A stretch of DNA of 64,000 nt from Lingula anatina (lineage: Eukaryota; Brachiopoda; Lingulata; Lingulida; Lingulidae), in assembly GCF_001039355.2 (NCBI RefSeq), contig NW_019776079.1, positions 1 to 64,000 on the forward strand. The letters run 5' to 3'. Of the stretch, positions 20,748 to 35,800 are shown in pieces. Each line of letters starts with the position of its first letter. Position 1 is the first letter of the stretch. The notes beneath the pieces were generated by a model, which had not been told where the DNA came from, searched no databases, and saw nothing but the letters and a program-made list of their open reading frames with translations. Made by a program: the position numbers and the translations under genes.

Positions 20748-23559
20748 TGTCGTTGTTCCCTTGTCTACTATTATTTAAAATCAAATGAAGTTAAGTACAA
20801 GGACAAAATATCTCCCATGCAGAACTCGGTTTTAAGAACTACCCCTGTACCCACTGCTTTCTGGTGCCTAATTTTAACATTACTGCGTGATTTTCCCCTA
20901 GAGGGCACTGGGGTCATTTGAAGGCCAGTGAGAGAGCTCACTGAGAGGCGCGCGGTTTATTTCAACAGACCGACCAGATGCTTTTAAAACACTAAACGTT
21001 GAATGTGTGCAATGGTGCGTGGAATAATACCCATGAAGGTGTAATATGAAGAAGTTATATCAGCTTATTTCAACCAAGCATCTTACGTTTTATTCCTAAC
21101 GCGGTGACCACATCCAGTGAGTTACTCACTGAGTAGGCCTATATTTCAGAAGCCGCACAAATAAGAGCATTAATTTCATGCTAGGATTCAAGACTGCTGC
21201 TGTGTTCATTCAGCAAAATTTATATCCCATAAAAGAGGAACGGCAGCAATAGTAATATTTATCATTTCGCCAAAAGGTCATATAATCGCGATTACTCACT
21301 GGACACCCAAACCCAATATAGAGGTGCATTTCACATGTTGAAGTGTCAAATAATAAAATTGAATGAATTCAAAGTTGTAGTCAATTTTTTAAAACATATA
21401 GGCCCTATGTGTATAGAACAAAATCCATGACTGTCTCAATTTAAATTCAAATTTTAATTTTTACCATGTCTTTTACATTACGCAAAGAGCCCTAAATATT
21501 AACGTATGTTCCAAAAACGTAGGCCTACAGTAACGTACGTAGATCTAGATGTTAAGATACTTCCGATATATTTTGTAGTAAATTAGACGTGACGTCAGGA
21601 CGTTTTATAAATATTAAAACTATAACTCAAAGGTCTTTGCGTCATGGCTAATACTTTTCTCTACTTCTATGGTATTTTCTAGGTTCCCTAGAAAAATTGG
21701 TACAATGTTTCATTTTGTTTAAGTACTTGGTGAAAACAATGCTTTCTTTTGCTGACCGAAAAATATATTGTGATTCCGTGATAGTTTGACATCTCTTATA
21801 TAGTATTTGAAACACGAGGGGGAATATTATTTATTTAATGCTTATTTTACTGTCGGTAGGGTGTATTTTTTTAAATATTCAGTGACGAGCAAACTAAAGT
21901 AGCTCAAAGATAATTAATTGCTCTATACAGAAGATTAGTATAATTTTTTACAAGGTTATAGGCCCTACTTGTAGGAAATAAATCAAAGAACAAAATCCAG
22001 AGACAATTGAATTTTCAAAGTGAGTAAAACGTTTCATAGTTGAACGTTTTGCATATGTTCCTTTTTGGGGATAAAAGTTGAATTATTATTTTTTTTTTAT
22101 TAATCATGGTTCCAGGATAGTAGGCCTAAAACTTTGATATAAACTTCTTCACGTGGGACCCAAAATAATGAGGCATAGTTTGCAATCTGTGTACTAAATA
22201 TTTTAATGAGCATGCCTGTGACATCAACTGCACCTCTATATTGGGTTTTGGTGTGTAAAGTGTAGACCTACTCGCAAGTTCTGTCCTCTGAAGGATGTTG
22301 ATAAAAAGGGCGAGTTTCCCGTGTCCTCTGAAACTCCGTGCGCCCTAAACTGAAAGAGTAAATATTCAAAACCTTTGAAGACCAATTCCAACAGGGACTG
22401 CAGATATAGTGTCTTTACTTGCTGTTTAAGAGATTGAAAGAAAAAATGTTATCAAATATATCTACGTTTTATTATGAACGATTTTCATGATGGTTATTGC
22501 AGTAAGTCAAAAGACGCGAAAAGTGGCAACTAAGAAACTTTCAAAACACAGAACACCCCTGGGCCTATACAACCAACAATTTTGGCAATGTTAGACTTGA
22601 CACGAAGAAAAAATTAACATTTGATGACGTAACTAATTTTAAATGTATAGCAAATAAAAAATATTTAAAACATTTCTTTAATAAGCAAAACGGAATTTAC
22701 CTGTCTCTTATATATCATTTAATTTTTTTTCTGTGAGGGCTTAACTCTTTTATACATACTATCTACAAACAATAAATATCTATCTACAATGCCCTTATGT
22801 ACATATTGAAACTGTCCGTGCAAAACAATATAATGTACAATTTGTCTTTGAATGTACAGTAATTTTTTATATACAGATATAAACACCAAATATGATAGGT
22901 CCTACATGTTGATGAAAACATTCCTATACTTCCACGAAATGAACTATATACATATTAGAAAGTCTAAATGCTATGCAGACACCGCAAGAAGTTAAGCAGT
23001 CTTGCCGAAGGTATCAAATCGTCAATGACTATTTTCCTTGATGGTGACGAATCTGATTCCATTGAAATGTTTATATTACAGCGCTCCATAGGACTTACTT
23101 ACACTATACATTTGAAACAAATGAAACCCAATGAACTTAGAAAATATATCAACATATGTACAGGTACTTCAAACTCATTGAAGTCTGCATGCTAGATATT
23201 TGCCACTTTTACAAAATCGTGTATACATATTTACAAGAGAATATTAACACATATACAGTTCAAATTAAATCTATACAAATTATGAAAATTTACAAATAAA
23301 TACATATAAATGTATACATTCATTGTTCTAGTCGATATCATTTTGAGGAAATATAGGAAGAAAAATATTAACACATTTCACATATACAATTCACAAAACA
23401 CCAAATGCAATTACACAAGTTCTTTTATATATCTGTATGGCCACATCAAATCAAAAATTAAAAAAGGCATAATGCTTATGTAATAATTTATAAGCATATA
23501 CACTCGATTGTCTCGCCTCTTAGCGATCTGAAAGCGTGTCTTTTTCGTTTTTAATATCA
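20748..23559. other. spacer: ERICH1 upstream region and MOS 3' flank
   Basis: From 20748 up lies the ERICH1 promoter side. A pair of 27 bp inverted repeats brackets 21303-22255. Below 23559 is the presumed MOS 3' UTR, AT-rich, with U-rich motifs on the minus strand (TTTTTTAATTTTTGAT, rc of about 23449-23465) and TGTAAATA (rc of 23228-23240). No coding exon is supported. Confidence 0.55.
21303..22255. mobile_element. possible ~950 bp element bounded by 27 bp inverted repeats
   Basis: The left end reads ACACCCAAACCCAATATAGA then GGTGCA (21303-21328). The right end (22229-22255) is its reverse complement with one or two differences. The next bases inward are also loosely similar. There is no transposase frame between them, so this would be a non-autonomous or decayed DNA element. 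No target duplication was identified. Confidence 0.5.
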
Positions 23560-24507
23560 TTATGCAAATTCCCGCCAAATCTCCAGTACTTCCTTAATTT
23601 CTGAGGCCGAAGGCCTAATCGCTCTATCCGCGTCCCAACATTGTACAAACAGATCTTGGTAACACAAGTCAAACGGGCAGTCATCCTTGGTTGGTAGTTT
23701 TGGCCTGAGGTTGTATGCCACGACGCCAAATATTACAACATGCTGATTCTGCTTATAGTATGGCGATTCTCTAGACAGCATCTGCCAAAGGGTGATCCCA
23801 AGAGAATAGACATCTGCTTTGGCAGTCGGGGCTTCCCCTTTAAGTAACTCTGGTGCTCTGTAGGCAAATGTTCCCGTCAGGTATGAACGCTGTGTCGGAC
23901 TGACCTGACCCGTACCCTCCACAAGATGCTGGCAGCAACCAAAGTCACCCACCTTACATGTGTCGTCGCCATTTATGATGATATTGGCTGGCTTTATGTC
24001 CAAATGAACAATTCCGATTCCATGCGCAAAGTCTAGTGCTGATACAATGTCTAAGGCATATTTGAGACGCCTGAGAGGATCCAAAAGTTCACGTTCACAG
24101 TCTATTATGTGCTGCAGGTTCCTGTCTCCAGCATACTCCATGAGTAAGAACCCGATGTCCGAGACCTCACCCGATTCATATTCATTGTATCCGTAAGCAA
24201 AAGTTTTCACGACATTTGGATGGCTCAGGCGAAGCACCCGGAGTTCTGCTTTGAAACTTTCCTTCTGTGCTTTTGGGTTCTTGGTATACGTGTGCAACTT
24301 CTTGACAGCTACGTTTTGTCCTTTGTAAGTTCCCTTAAAAACGGAACCAAACCCACCGCTGCCTAGAACCAAAACAAATACTTTTTGTACTGCTAACTGA
24401 TATTTAAAGATAAAAAGGCGTCCATATTACAATTATTAATCGATTTTCAGATCGATTCTTTCTTTGTGAAACGAGACAAAGTTCAGCACTTATTACGTTG
24501 TGAAATC

Positions 24508-24547
<40 letters not shown>

Positions 24548-24844
24548 TGTATCATTACATTACTGAGAGACGGATCTGATGTGCTTTATGTATGTATATA
24601 TACAGTGCAATCATACTGCGTTTGATTTTAAAATGATAATAATTTTAAAGAGATCCTCTACAATCGTGAAAAAAGAGGCAAATTACACATCAAGATTACG
24701 AAATTGCATTGCAAATTACTGTAATGTAATGTTCTTACCTACAAGTGACACCAATTTTATATCTTTCAACTGTATTTTAGCGCCGAGAACTCTCCTGGGA
24801 CTTGCTCTTGCCAAGGGAGAATTGACGACTCGACATCCCGGCAT
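23560..24844 (-). CDS. MOS: MOS serine/threonine kinase, 2 exons
   Basis: Exon 1 is 24844-24739 and exon 2 is 24362-23560, joining in phase 1 to give 302 residues. MOS is the oocyte MAPK kinase kinase that drives MEK/ERK activation in meiosis. Seen: a short N-terminus with SPRRVLGAKI, the glycine-rich loop VGSGGFGSVFKG created exactly across the intron, VAVKKL (ATP lysine), the catalytic HLDIKPAN (the HLD variant with KPAN is typical of MOS), VGDFGCCQ (DFG), RAPELLKGEAPTAKADVYS, and VVAYNLRPKLP, matching the MOS-specific VVAYDLRP. All catalytic residues are present, so it looks functional. Vertebrate MOS has no intron in its coding region; this one does. The start is the only ATG in frame at the exon 1 side and gives the usual short N-terminus. 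Confidence 0.93.
24508..24547. repeat. (ATT)n microsatellite in the MOS intron
   Basis: About 13 ATT units in the single intron of the MOS gene. Confidence 0.9.
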
Positions 24845-26837
24845 TTTGATAATTTTTATCTGCCGCGCAATTCAACCACGTACGTTCGCTCTCAGTTCCA
24901 ACTTATAACAGGCCGAATATTTGGGCCCAGCAGAGGACGGGTCTTCAGCCCAGCGCATTTGAGAACTGTTCACCTTACCTCACCTTGATTCGGCGTATCA
25001 TAATTCTTTACCAGTTGCGCATTGATACTTCTTTTCGCCCAATACGCACCCCACGTGCATCTAAATCGCATTCTAACATTCGCACAGTACGATCCAATAC
25101 GCCCGATATTTTTGGGCATGCACAAAATACGCTGCGTTGATCTACGCCGTTACGCTGGTCATAAGTTATAATATGCAGTGCATAGGTCCCGCATTGGGCA
25201 AGCTCGGAGCGAGTCGACATGTGTTCGTGGATAATAAGCAGTTGACACACGCTTATACTCTCATCTCCCGGCACCCGCACATAAGTATACAAAGCGTGAT
25301 TGCAGCGCAGTAGCTACGCGCGTTAAACGATTAGTCGATCTACCCTCGGAATACTCTGGAGTACGCTGCGCTGAATTCGTTATTTATACGTTAGAAGTGC
25401 TTCTACCATAAGTCAAATTAATCGAAAGACTTTGCAATTTTTAGCGTACGGCTGCGTGTTAACCATGAAAAAATTATAAGGACCTGAAGTACGCAAAGGT
25501 GTGTTCACGACTTTTTTAGAAGCTCGGGCTTAGAAGCTCGGGCTAATTTCATTTTTCATTTTGAACTAGATGTGATAATTTTTCTAAGGCGAATACGGGA
25601 AAAAAAGCTGTGATGATTTTGAAACCAAGGACTTTGGTTTTCATTCCTCGACAAGTTGCAAGTATCGCATTAGCCAAAGGTAAGCGACAGAATAAAAGTG
25701 TACGATGAAAGCAACTTTACGATTTATATGATCCTAACTTTTTATTTTGTTTTGCAAGTTTTTCGTTTCTACCACGCACAGTCTAAGACCAGAAAAATCC
25801 ACTTTGACATATGATCACCTCTTTGACTTACTGTTTTCCACATATTCAGGATATCATGACATGATTATTCACCTGAATGGCAGAAAAAAACAGTCATTTT
25901 GTCTTCATTTCTTTTCTACTAAAACACACAATTATTCAGAACATTTGTAACACCCAAAATGATCTTGAAACATTCTGTTCGAGATTTCTACCTATAAAGC
26001 CTCGTTTGAATGAATACCCTACAAAATAAGAGAAAAAAATATTTTTTGGTAAATCAATATCGTTTTGAAATATAGCCTGCTTGTGCTTGGAATGAGAGAA
26101 CTTCATATATTTTTACATTTACAGCAAATTATTTTACAATTCAGCGCTCGTGTGCTGTTTGCAGCATAGTAATAAAATGCAGTTTTTTAAACCATATTTA
26201 CCCTTGAAACACTAATATTTCACTTGAATAAAGTTCAAAATATATACCCTGCACCTCTTCTTTGAACAGAACACACAGAAAGTAACCTACTTGTCTTCAC
26301 CAAATGGCTGGAAATAACAATCCACACAACATACATATACCTGAATTCTAAATTATGTTATAATAATCTTTTGTCAAAATAAATCACAGTTTTGCAAATG
26401 AAAGTCACAAATTTGAATAATTCAATAGTACACTATTCCTAGAGTCAATGTACTGAATATTCTTTTATCAACATGCTGTTAACATTTACAAACACCACAC
26501 AATACAATTACATGCCTGCATAACAACAGAAATTTATCTTTTCTATTCTCTATACTATAAAAATAATATTAAAATTTGCATTCATGATGTACAATTCTAA
26601 AACCATTGTAGTTATGCAAATATTACCACCTAATGCAGTGCATTGCTTTCATAATGTCTACTGAAAGACATCCTACATTTAATATAACAGCAAGACAAAC
26701 TGCTAACTTGCTGCAGCTGTGAACATGCAAGTCTAAATGTTAACATATCTCTTTCATCAAAAGGCAAACTTGTAACTCATAAAACTAAAGATCTCCAACA
26801 GTCTGACGTAACATATATCCCAAGTAGTCTAAACTTA
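24845..26837. other. MOS upstream region and ACSS2 3' flank
   Basis: From 24845 to about 25400 the sequence is richer in CpG than its surroundings and is the likely MOS promoter side. A 14 bp tandem duplication (AGAAGCTCGGGCTT twice) lies near 25520-25548. From about 26000 to 26837 lies the AT-rich 3' UTR and flank of ACSS2. I see no coding exon. Confidence 0.55.
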
Positions 26838-29800
26838 TCATGCATCACTTGGACGAAGTTTGAACAAAGTTTCGATGACGCTTTCATCTGCGAGGGTAGT
26901 GACATCACCCACATCTCTATCGCCACGTGCAATCTTGCGAAGAACTCGGCGCATGATTTTCCCTGACCTTGTCTTTGGCAGTCCTGGGGCATTCTGCAGG
27001 AAATCTGGCTGTGCAAAAGGTCCAATTTTACTGCGAACTGAAACAGAAAAAACTGCATCTTCTATTCACTATTCCTGATATTTTATCCAGATTATTTTTT
27101 TTCAGTTATTTCACTTACTAGTATTAGCTGTTAAATCTGTGAGCAGTGAAAACCAAAAAATTTACAAATATACAAACCGTTGACTGTCATAAAGCTAGAG
27201 ATTTTCATCCCAAGATGAAGAAGCCTTGGTGTCTGTAACACTTACCCTTCTTTTTAAGCTCATGTGCCAGGTCCTCAGAATATTGGTTGCCCTGAAAATA
27301 GATAAGTAGATGTGAGGAATGGCATAATAGTCTGTAGGTCAACTACACCTTGGGTACAAGCCCAACTGTCAATCAAGAGCAGACAGATAACTCAGATGCA
27401 TCCTTTAACAAGAGGAACTGCCAGATAATCAAGACACCAACAGACTGAGATATGTCTTTGTTATTGCAAACTTTAAAAAAGCAAGTTCTATCAAATGAGA
27501 AAGGTACTGACAAGAGCTATCTGCCACCCTGTAGGCCACACTAAAGGCGCATGTCAACTTTCAAGCATTTGTCTGGAATCAAGTCAATGCAGCATATACA
27601 AAATTGACCAATCCTATCATGGTCATCACTGCGTTCAACGAGTAAAAAAAATTGAAGCACCAATGGACAAAGGATGAAATGCATTAAGAGGAACTGGAAA
27701 ATTTGGTTCTAAGGCAAGAGGAGGGATATGTGGATAGGTGCTTGTTAGTATGCCATATTGTGACAAAGTAAATTTTTTTTTTAATTCCTAGTGTTCAAAT
27801 CTGCCTTGGCAAAGAATCTGACACTCACACTTATCACCAGTTTAATATAAGGGTATCAGTGATAAAGACCCAATGAGTGCTTATTATGTATACATCATTT
27901 TATGTACATACATTTTAACATGTATACATGTTAACATTCATAATCACCATTTCAAGGTATAATTCTTAAAAAAACGTTCTTCTATATCACAAAAATTCAC
28001 TATACAGGTGTTTATAATCAAGGCCTGAAATGCTGAGAAGTTTGTAAAATGAACATAGCATGCTCAACTACAAAGTTGTTGTTACGCAAGGAGGTAATTT
28101 CAGTGCTATGCAATAATCACACATTGCCATACCTCTTTCAAAGTGACAAAACAATATGTGCACTCTCCCTTGACTTGGTGTGGATGTGACACAACAGCTG
28201 CCTCTGCCACAGCCTTGTGCTCTATCAATGCAGACTCTATCTCAGCAGTACTGAGCAAGTGACCAGATACATTCACCATATCATCAATACGACCAGTTAT
28301 CCAAAGATAGCCATCTTTATCTCTTTTGGCTCCTGAAAACCAAGGTCATGTAACAAAGTGAGCAAAGTAGAATGAACTACAATTAACTAAAAGGTTAAAC
28401 ACTGAACCATATCAAGTAAAAAATCCAGTATTTTGTACTTCAATCGTAAAATTAAAAAGCATTTAAATTTCTTACCAATAAACACATTAACCAAAAGCTA
28501 TAACTTAAGTGACCTACCAATGCACATTCTTACATATCTTTTTGTGAATTTTAGAAACTACACTGAGAGAATTGACCTTACCATCACCAGTTACATAATA
28601 TCCTGGGAACTTTTTGAAGTAAGTAGTTTCAAATCGCTCTGTGTTTCCATACACAGTTCTCATTATGCCAGGCCAGGGCTGCTTGAAAACCTGAATTTTG
28701 AAAATCAGTCCAGTATATTGAAACAATAACATGATACCACCAAAAGCTATAATAACAAAAACTTAAATTTCACAAAATAAATTTTGACTTAAACAGTACA
28801 AAATAAATTCATCATTCAAAAGATGGTAATTGAAAAGAAAAAACATCAACTTTGCAAATATGAACTTTCAGGCAATGTGTACAAAAACTGCAACAATATC
28901 ATGTATAAGAATTAATCAGATATACTTTTCCCTTAATGATACCACCCCCCCCCCCCACACACACACACACACACACACAACCCCCAAATATCTCTTCTCT
29001 TCCCTCAATGACTTCCTTTTCTTACCAAATATCCCTCTCCTTCTCCCTCAATAACGGCCCCCTCTTCAGTAAGCAGCTCAGGTACAACTCCAAAGAATGG
29101 GAATGTCTGTAACATAGTTCAACAATAACCCATTCAAATTTACGACATAACTACACCAAGACAATTCAGAGAGGTAAAGCCTTGAAAAGTATACATATTG
29201 GGATAGTAATCTGTACACTTTGTTTTTGAAAAGAAAGTACTAAATGATAATCAAAATTCTAAGCAACATCTCTAGATGTGTTACAAATAATCAGATATAT
29301 ATAATCAGGATAATAAGTCTGAGGAATTCTTACAGCAGATCCAGGTTTGCATGGTGTACATCCTGGCAATGGTGTGACCACATGACCTCCCTGAAATTAT
29401 GCCACATCAAGATATCAATCAATATCAATAAGAGTTCAAATAAAAGGAATAACACATGGCAAGGAAATGTCCAAGACTAAACTTAAAAATATACAAGATG
29501 CTGGACTGAATTGCACGCATGTCATTGAAAATACCACTATGAGTGGAAACTAAAGAAAATATGCTAAATATTTCATCACTAGTTTCCCAAAAGTTATACT
29601 GATACTGAAAGAAGAATTTCTTCTAGAAGTTGAGATACCATTTGCAAGAAAGCTAATGGCGAAAATAAAAAAATGCAGTTTAATATTACCGTTTCAGTCT
29701 GCCAGAAGGTGTCTACAATGGCGCACTTTCCTTCCCCTACAGTATGGTAGTACCATAACCAGGCCTCCGGGTTGATAGGCTCCCCAACTGTGCCCAGGAC

Positions 29801-32800
29801 CTTAAGGGAAGACCTGCTGTATCTGGAAACATATAGAGTAGAAATATGCTTATATCCACGTGCTGGAGAACTTGGGTCTCAAATAAATATTGTAAAGATT
29901 ACACAACAATTGAACATAATCTAAAGATAGCCTTTTAGGAAGTGTGCCATCTACTTAAATAAAATAGAAGGTAAAAGAAAGTTTCACTCAGTCCTACTTT
30001 TTAACATGAGCATCTCCATATCTCATGAGAGCCCTAATGGCAGTGGGTGCAGTGTAAAACTTATTGACCTTGTACTTGTCTACTATGGCCCAGAAACGAC
30101 CAGGATCTGGATAAGTGGGGATGCCTTCAAACTGAGGAGGAAAATGTACTATGATTATTCACATGGCTACAGACTTTATGTACCCCAGTCACTGAATTAT
30201 CATTATTTAAAAGTAATAAGAACCAAAAGTATCAACCAACTATCAAAACATTGGTTAATTACAGTTTTATGCTAGTTGGTGAAAATACATGAATATTAAG
30301 CCAAAATTTTGGTCATACCTTTTTCAAACAAAACATTTTAGCTTGACACCACCTAACTTTGACATTTCATTGTACCCTGAATGAAAACAATACAGTATTG
30401 ATATATCAATACCTCTGTATATTTCTTTCACTCGTAGTTTAATTTCAAATTAATAAAACTATGCTATTCTCCATCTTCCTTACAATAATCCCTGTGGCTC
30501 CCACTCCCAGTGGTCCATATGTGATATATGTATGTCCCGTTATCCAGCCGACATCAGCAGTGCACCAGTAGACCTCTCCTGGTTTGTAGTCAAACACATT
30601 CTTGAAGGTTGTGGCTGAGTACAACATGTACCCTCCTATTGTATGCAGAACACCTTTTGGTTTTCCTGTGGAGCCACTAGAATGTGAATGTTGATATGCA
30701 TAATAAAGAGATAATATATGGCCTCTTTATAACCGGCATACCAAAAATTGGGCATCATCTTTTGACTTGTGAATTAGCTGTCGGTTTTACATGAAAATAA
30801 CAATATAAATGTAACATCTTGACTGCTACATGTAATTCTAATGCTCGTTTCCTTGTAAAAGTCATCTCAATTTTCCTTTTTATAAATCATACTATTCTTA
30901 TATTCTAATGCCAAGAAGTGCAGAGAGCTAGCCAATGTGGTAATGTGGAACACTCAGAGGTCCATAAACTATTATCATTCTAATATAATGAATGGATATT
31001 CAGAATACATCCATTCACTCAGAGTATTATTATTACCTTGTATATAACATAAACAGAGGGTCTTCAGCATCCATCCATTCAGGTTCACACTGGTCACTAA
31101 CATTGGCCATCACCTGATGCCACCACACATCTCGCCCCTTTGTCCACCCAATCTGAGCAGTGCAGAAGGAAAAAATTACTTTCTATTGTGTTCTTAGACT
31201 GACATTCAATAATTTAACCCATAAAAATCTTGTAAGATAGATAAATTTAAAACATGTTGGCAATTTCATTTTGTCTGTACAAGTAATAACAGCAATTTGC
31301 AAAGTAAAAAAAACAAAACTTTTATAATGTTTTTGAATGTGAGGTTTAGTGCTACCGAGTACACTAAAAATTTATAAGCAGGTTACAAACTAGCTTCATA
31401 TAACATACACCGACTGAAATATTTCAGCTTCCAGACAATAATAATTCAGAAAGAAATTTAACCATTTTGAAAAAAATTAGAAAGCATTGCAAAGACAACA
31501 GATTTCAATATTATATACTTTGTCAAAAGATAATAAAAGCAATCTGAAGCAAATGATAGTAATAAAAACAATAACAATGCCTTTTTATACCATATATTAA
31601 CCTTTATCCCATGGCTGGCACATTGAACAACAGGATACTTGCACTTGTATTTCGCTTACAAGTTTATCTGTATTTTCATAAGTTTCAGTGCATTCATCCT
31701 TTTGTTTGAAGCACCAGCCGTGGACAAGTCAGTTACAACTACTCATCATCCACTGAATACATCATACAATAGCAAATTATATCTCTACTGTGCCTCAATA
31801 CAATTATGTTCTTGTACGTCACATACAATGGACAGCTCTTGTTTCAACTAGTACTAAAAAGCACGAGACATTCAAAAATTGACCATATATTAATGGCTGT
31901 AAGACGAAACAAATGGACAGGTCTTTCATTCTATTCTGATGTGTATGTGTGATATTATGCAGTGTGTGTTTGGCTGAACATATGTGCAGACAGAAAACAA
32001 ACATTTTCTTTTTCTTTTTTACTCCTGAAATAATTAATTGCCAATAATATGATGTTACACGAAAAACTTTCATTTATCAAAAATTTTAATTAAAAAGACA
32101 TATTTCTATAAACCACATGCATTTTTATCCTCCATGAGGAATATCACAGTGCAAAATTTAAATTTTAAAAATTAATTATCAACATGCATACACAAATAAA
32201 CAAAATGCTGAACAAATGAGTACAATGCTGTTCAATTAACTGACATAAAACTTTACCAGCTTCCAGGTGCACAGAAAAGGAAATACCAGATGAAAAGAGA
32301 AAGTGCATAAAAATCCCACTTAGCAAGAGTGAATGAAAATAAATTTTGGACAGAAAATTTTCAATAATCATTTGTAAGTTAGTGAAAACAAGCACCTAAG
32401 TGCTCAGTGTTACATTAATAGAACTTCAAAGTGTGTGAGCATGCTTTATCACTCAAGTAAAATGCTACTAATAATAGGTAAAAAATGCAAATGTGCTTTG
32501 ATAAAAATCTGGGTTAATTGAAAGAAAACTCGTTCAAACAAAACAATTCTGGTTCAAACCATTATTTAAGTAGGTTGGAACACCCAGAATTCTTGACACA
32601 TACCACCTAAAAGACCAGATTTAAACAATTTTCATCCAATAAAGTCCCATCAGGATATAAAGGATAAAATAGAGGAGAAACACAAAGTAATGATGACATG
32701 CATGAAAAAAAATAGGAAAGTCATCAAAGATAACAGCATTGCAGCGTCTACCTTTCAACATTGCTTACCAAGTGGTAAGCACAGATATCGTTTATAATTG

Positions 32801-35800
32801 TTACAATTTTCTAATGCAGACTGTGTGGCCATTTGAAAGTAAACGTACCTTGGTCATGCAAATTGATATTTTTTCTCACTATTATCGGAACTTTGGGATT
32901 TTTCTTAATAGAGTATCAATTTTTACATCATCATCAATTATTCAACACGTTAAAATTAAAAAACAGAAAAAGAGTCCACCTACCGATATTTTACAAGGTC
33001 TCTTGGCAGGTGGCTGAGAATCATCGTCTGACTCTGAAGGGATGTCAAGGTCACCTGCTCCAGCATCTTCCCTCACACTCTCCTCGCTGGGACTCAAGTG
33101 ACGAACCACTATACAATGCTCAATAGAATGACCCCTGAAGATGAATAGATAAAAATTGTAAAATTTAGTATACACAATTTGCCTTTTCTTAGTATAATAT
33201 CAGAGCTGAGGCTCAGGACCAATCTAATTAAAACATTTTATCCCATTCCAATACAAATCTATATACAAAAATCAGTTTTAATCAGTAACATATAATATCC
33301 ACTATGGTATTTAAAATAATTTGGGGGAAAAAATAATATTCAACCCTTGTTAAAATCATTACCTGCTTTAAAGTAAACATATATTATATTAAATCCATAA
33401 TATTATATATCACTTTGACATTAATTCACAATAACCAGCCTACTGGCCCATACAAACAAATCAACATCATGTCTACGTTAAAAGATTACCTTGTTTGAAT
33501 TTTAAATGCATGGGGCTAGATCTCTACATGCAAGCACTAAATATATACTACCGTCTATCTGATCATTCCTTGCAATCATTAAACATTATATAAACAGAAT
33601 AACACTGATAAAATTATATGATACATGTATACAAATGTGTTCCTCAATGCTTTGCCTATTCACTTATCAAACACACCAGACTAGTGATACAGAAAAGCTA
33701 TGATATAAGCCAGTTGGAATGAGATATATTGACATACATTGGGAGAGGGATAGGGTCATGTGTGGAGGTACATATATGCCATTCGACTGAAAAAAGTGAG
33801 CTTAATGAACTGAAATACACTACACACTATGCAATGAAATCTTTTTAAAAATTTACCAGCTGTAAAGATTGCGAAAAGAATGTAATGTAAAAAGATATGA
33901 ATGATTTATTTGTAATAGACAGGTGCATTGTACTTTAAACAACAACAAAAAAAAACAGTATTCAACTAACATATTATTACTGTTAACTATTCTATTATAA
34001 TGCTGTTTAAATTAGTCTGCAAATTAAAGCTAATGACAGTTAAATTTCTCTTTATTCTTTTTTTTTCATAATTTTTTTCAATCAGATCGTCCTTGTATAA
34101 AATATGTTTAACTGATATGACATGATCAAAGGATCCTTGGCTATGACAATAAAACACCAGACTAACCAGACTGCAGCCCAGTTGTTTACCTTTCTGTGCA
34201 GTATTGCATTGCCCCATTAGAGATTTCTTTCAGATTGAGGAGTTTACTGCCTCTCCAGACACCATCTAAAAATGAAATTTAAAAAAAGTATCTTAGTCCT
34301 TTCCATGAATTGATCAAATGTCAGCCAGGAGAAATGAGGGGAGATATCATCAGCTGGATTCCTGGAGTGTTAGACACTTTCTCAGCTGTCATCATCCATC
34401 GTCTCAATATTTCTTAATTACAAATCAATGAACTGCTAAAATTACCTGAAACCAACCACACTTCTGAAACCAAATGAGTGTTCAGAATCCAATTCTGATC
34501 AAATTCGAGAAAGTAAAAATACAATATAAATATTTTCCAAGGAAAGTAAACGTGACTTTTTGTCTCAGTAAAAATACTTTATCTTTTCTGTCTTTATACA
34601 TTTAATTTTTGAAAAATATATAGAAGCCACTTCCCCAAGTTAGTTCTTGTAAAACTTTATTTACCTGCAGTAATCAACACAGTGCATTTTGCATCCAGTA
34701 TTCTTTCTGCTAGAGAAGCAGAAGAAAATCCACCAAACTGAAAAAGAACAAAACAAGAATATAAATCTCAAATAAAAAAAAAAATATTTTTTCAAACAAA
34801 ACAGCAGTTAGTCAATTTTGTTTTAAATATAAATGGAATAAAATCTAATGTTGCATACAAAATCATAGATAAATTGTGCCATTAAAAAATTCTGAACTTA
34901 CAGTGCTTGTATTGATTTCAAACAAATTAGTTATCTAAAAAGGACTATCAAACATTCACTAGAAAGTATAGGATTTCACTATGGAGTAGAGGGGAGACAT
35001 ATTTCACACTTGTTTCACTCTGCATCTATGAATGAAAGCACAGTATTCAGGTGAGTTCAAGGACAGATAACCAACCTGCATACATATATCACATCTGGAA
35101 TGTGAACTATGCAAAGTGGTATACTAATGTACATATCACATGGCAAAAAAAGACAAGAACTGCATGTTTAAGTCTCTTTTTCATATACAAGTAAAATTTC
35201 AAATCTCTTCATTTGTGCAGATGGACTAAATACACATATACCAGTACACATACAATTACATCAAGCAACTACACTCACCACTATAGAATGGATTGCACCT
35301 ATCCTGGCACATGCCAACATTGCAGTACATAATTCCACTATCATAGGCATATAAATGGCCACTCGGTCGCCCTTCTGTACACCTGAAAACAAATTTGTAT
35401 CAGATATTGCTGCTAATTAACTTAAAATTCATTCATGCTTTTTTATCAAACAATACCAAGCAATTCCAATAATCTTCACTTTCCTTAGAAAAATTACATA
35501 ATGTCATTCATTAAATAATGCATCTAAATACTTATTTTCCATTTATTACTACTAATAGTTATAATATCACAGAAATATAATATAATAAATTAAGCCCCCG
35601 GTACATTTATCAATAAAAAAATGTCAAATGTGCATCTTTGGTTTACAGAAAAAAAAATAGAATGACCAACTAGAAGTTATTATAATCAATATCTGTAACA
35701 TTTTATTGTGTTTACATGACTTAAAATAAAATTCATGTTGACTTTGTTATCAGAATAAAATCAATTCTGCTCTGAAAATAACCATCAAACTGATATTCCC

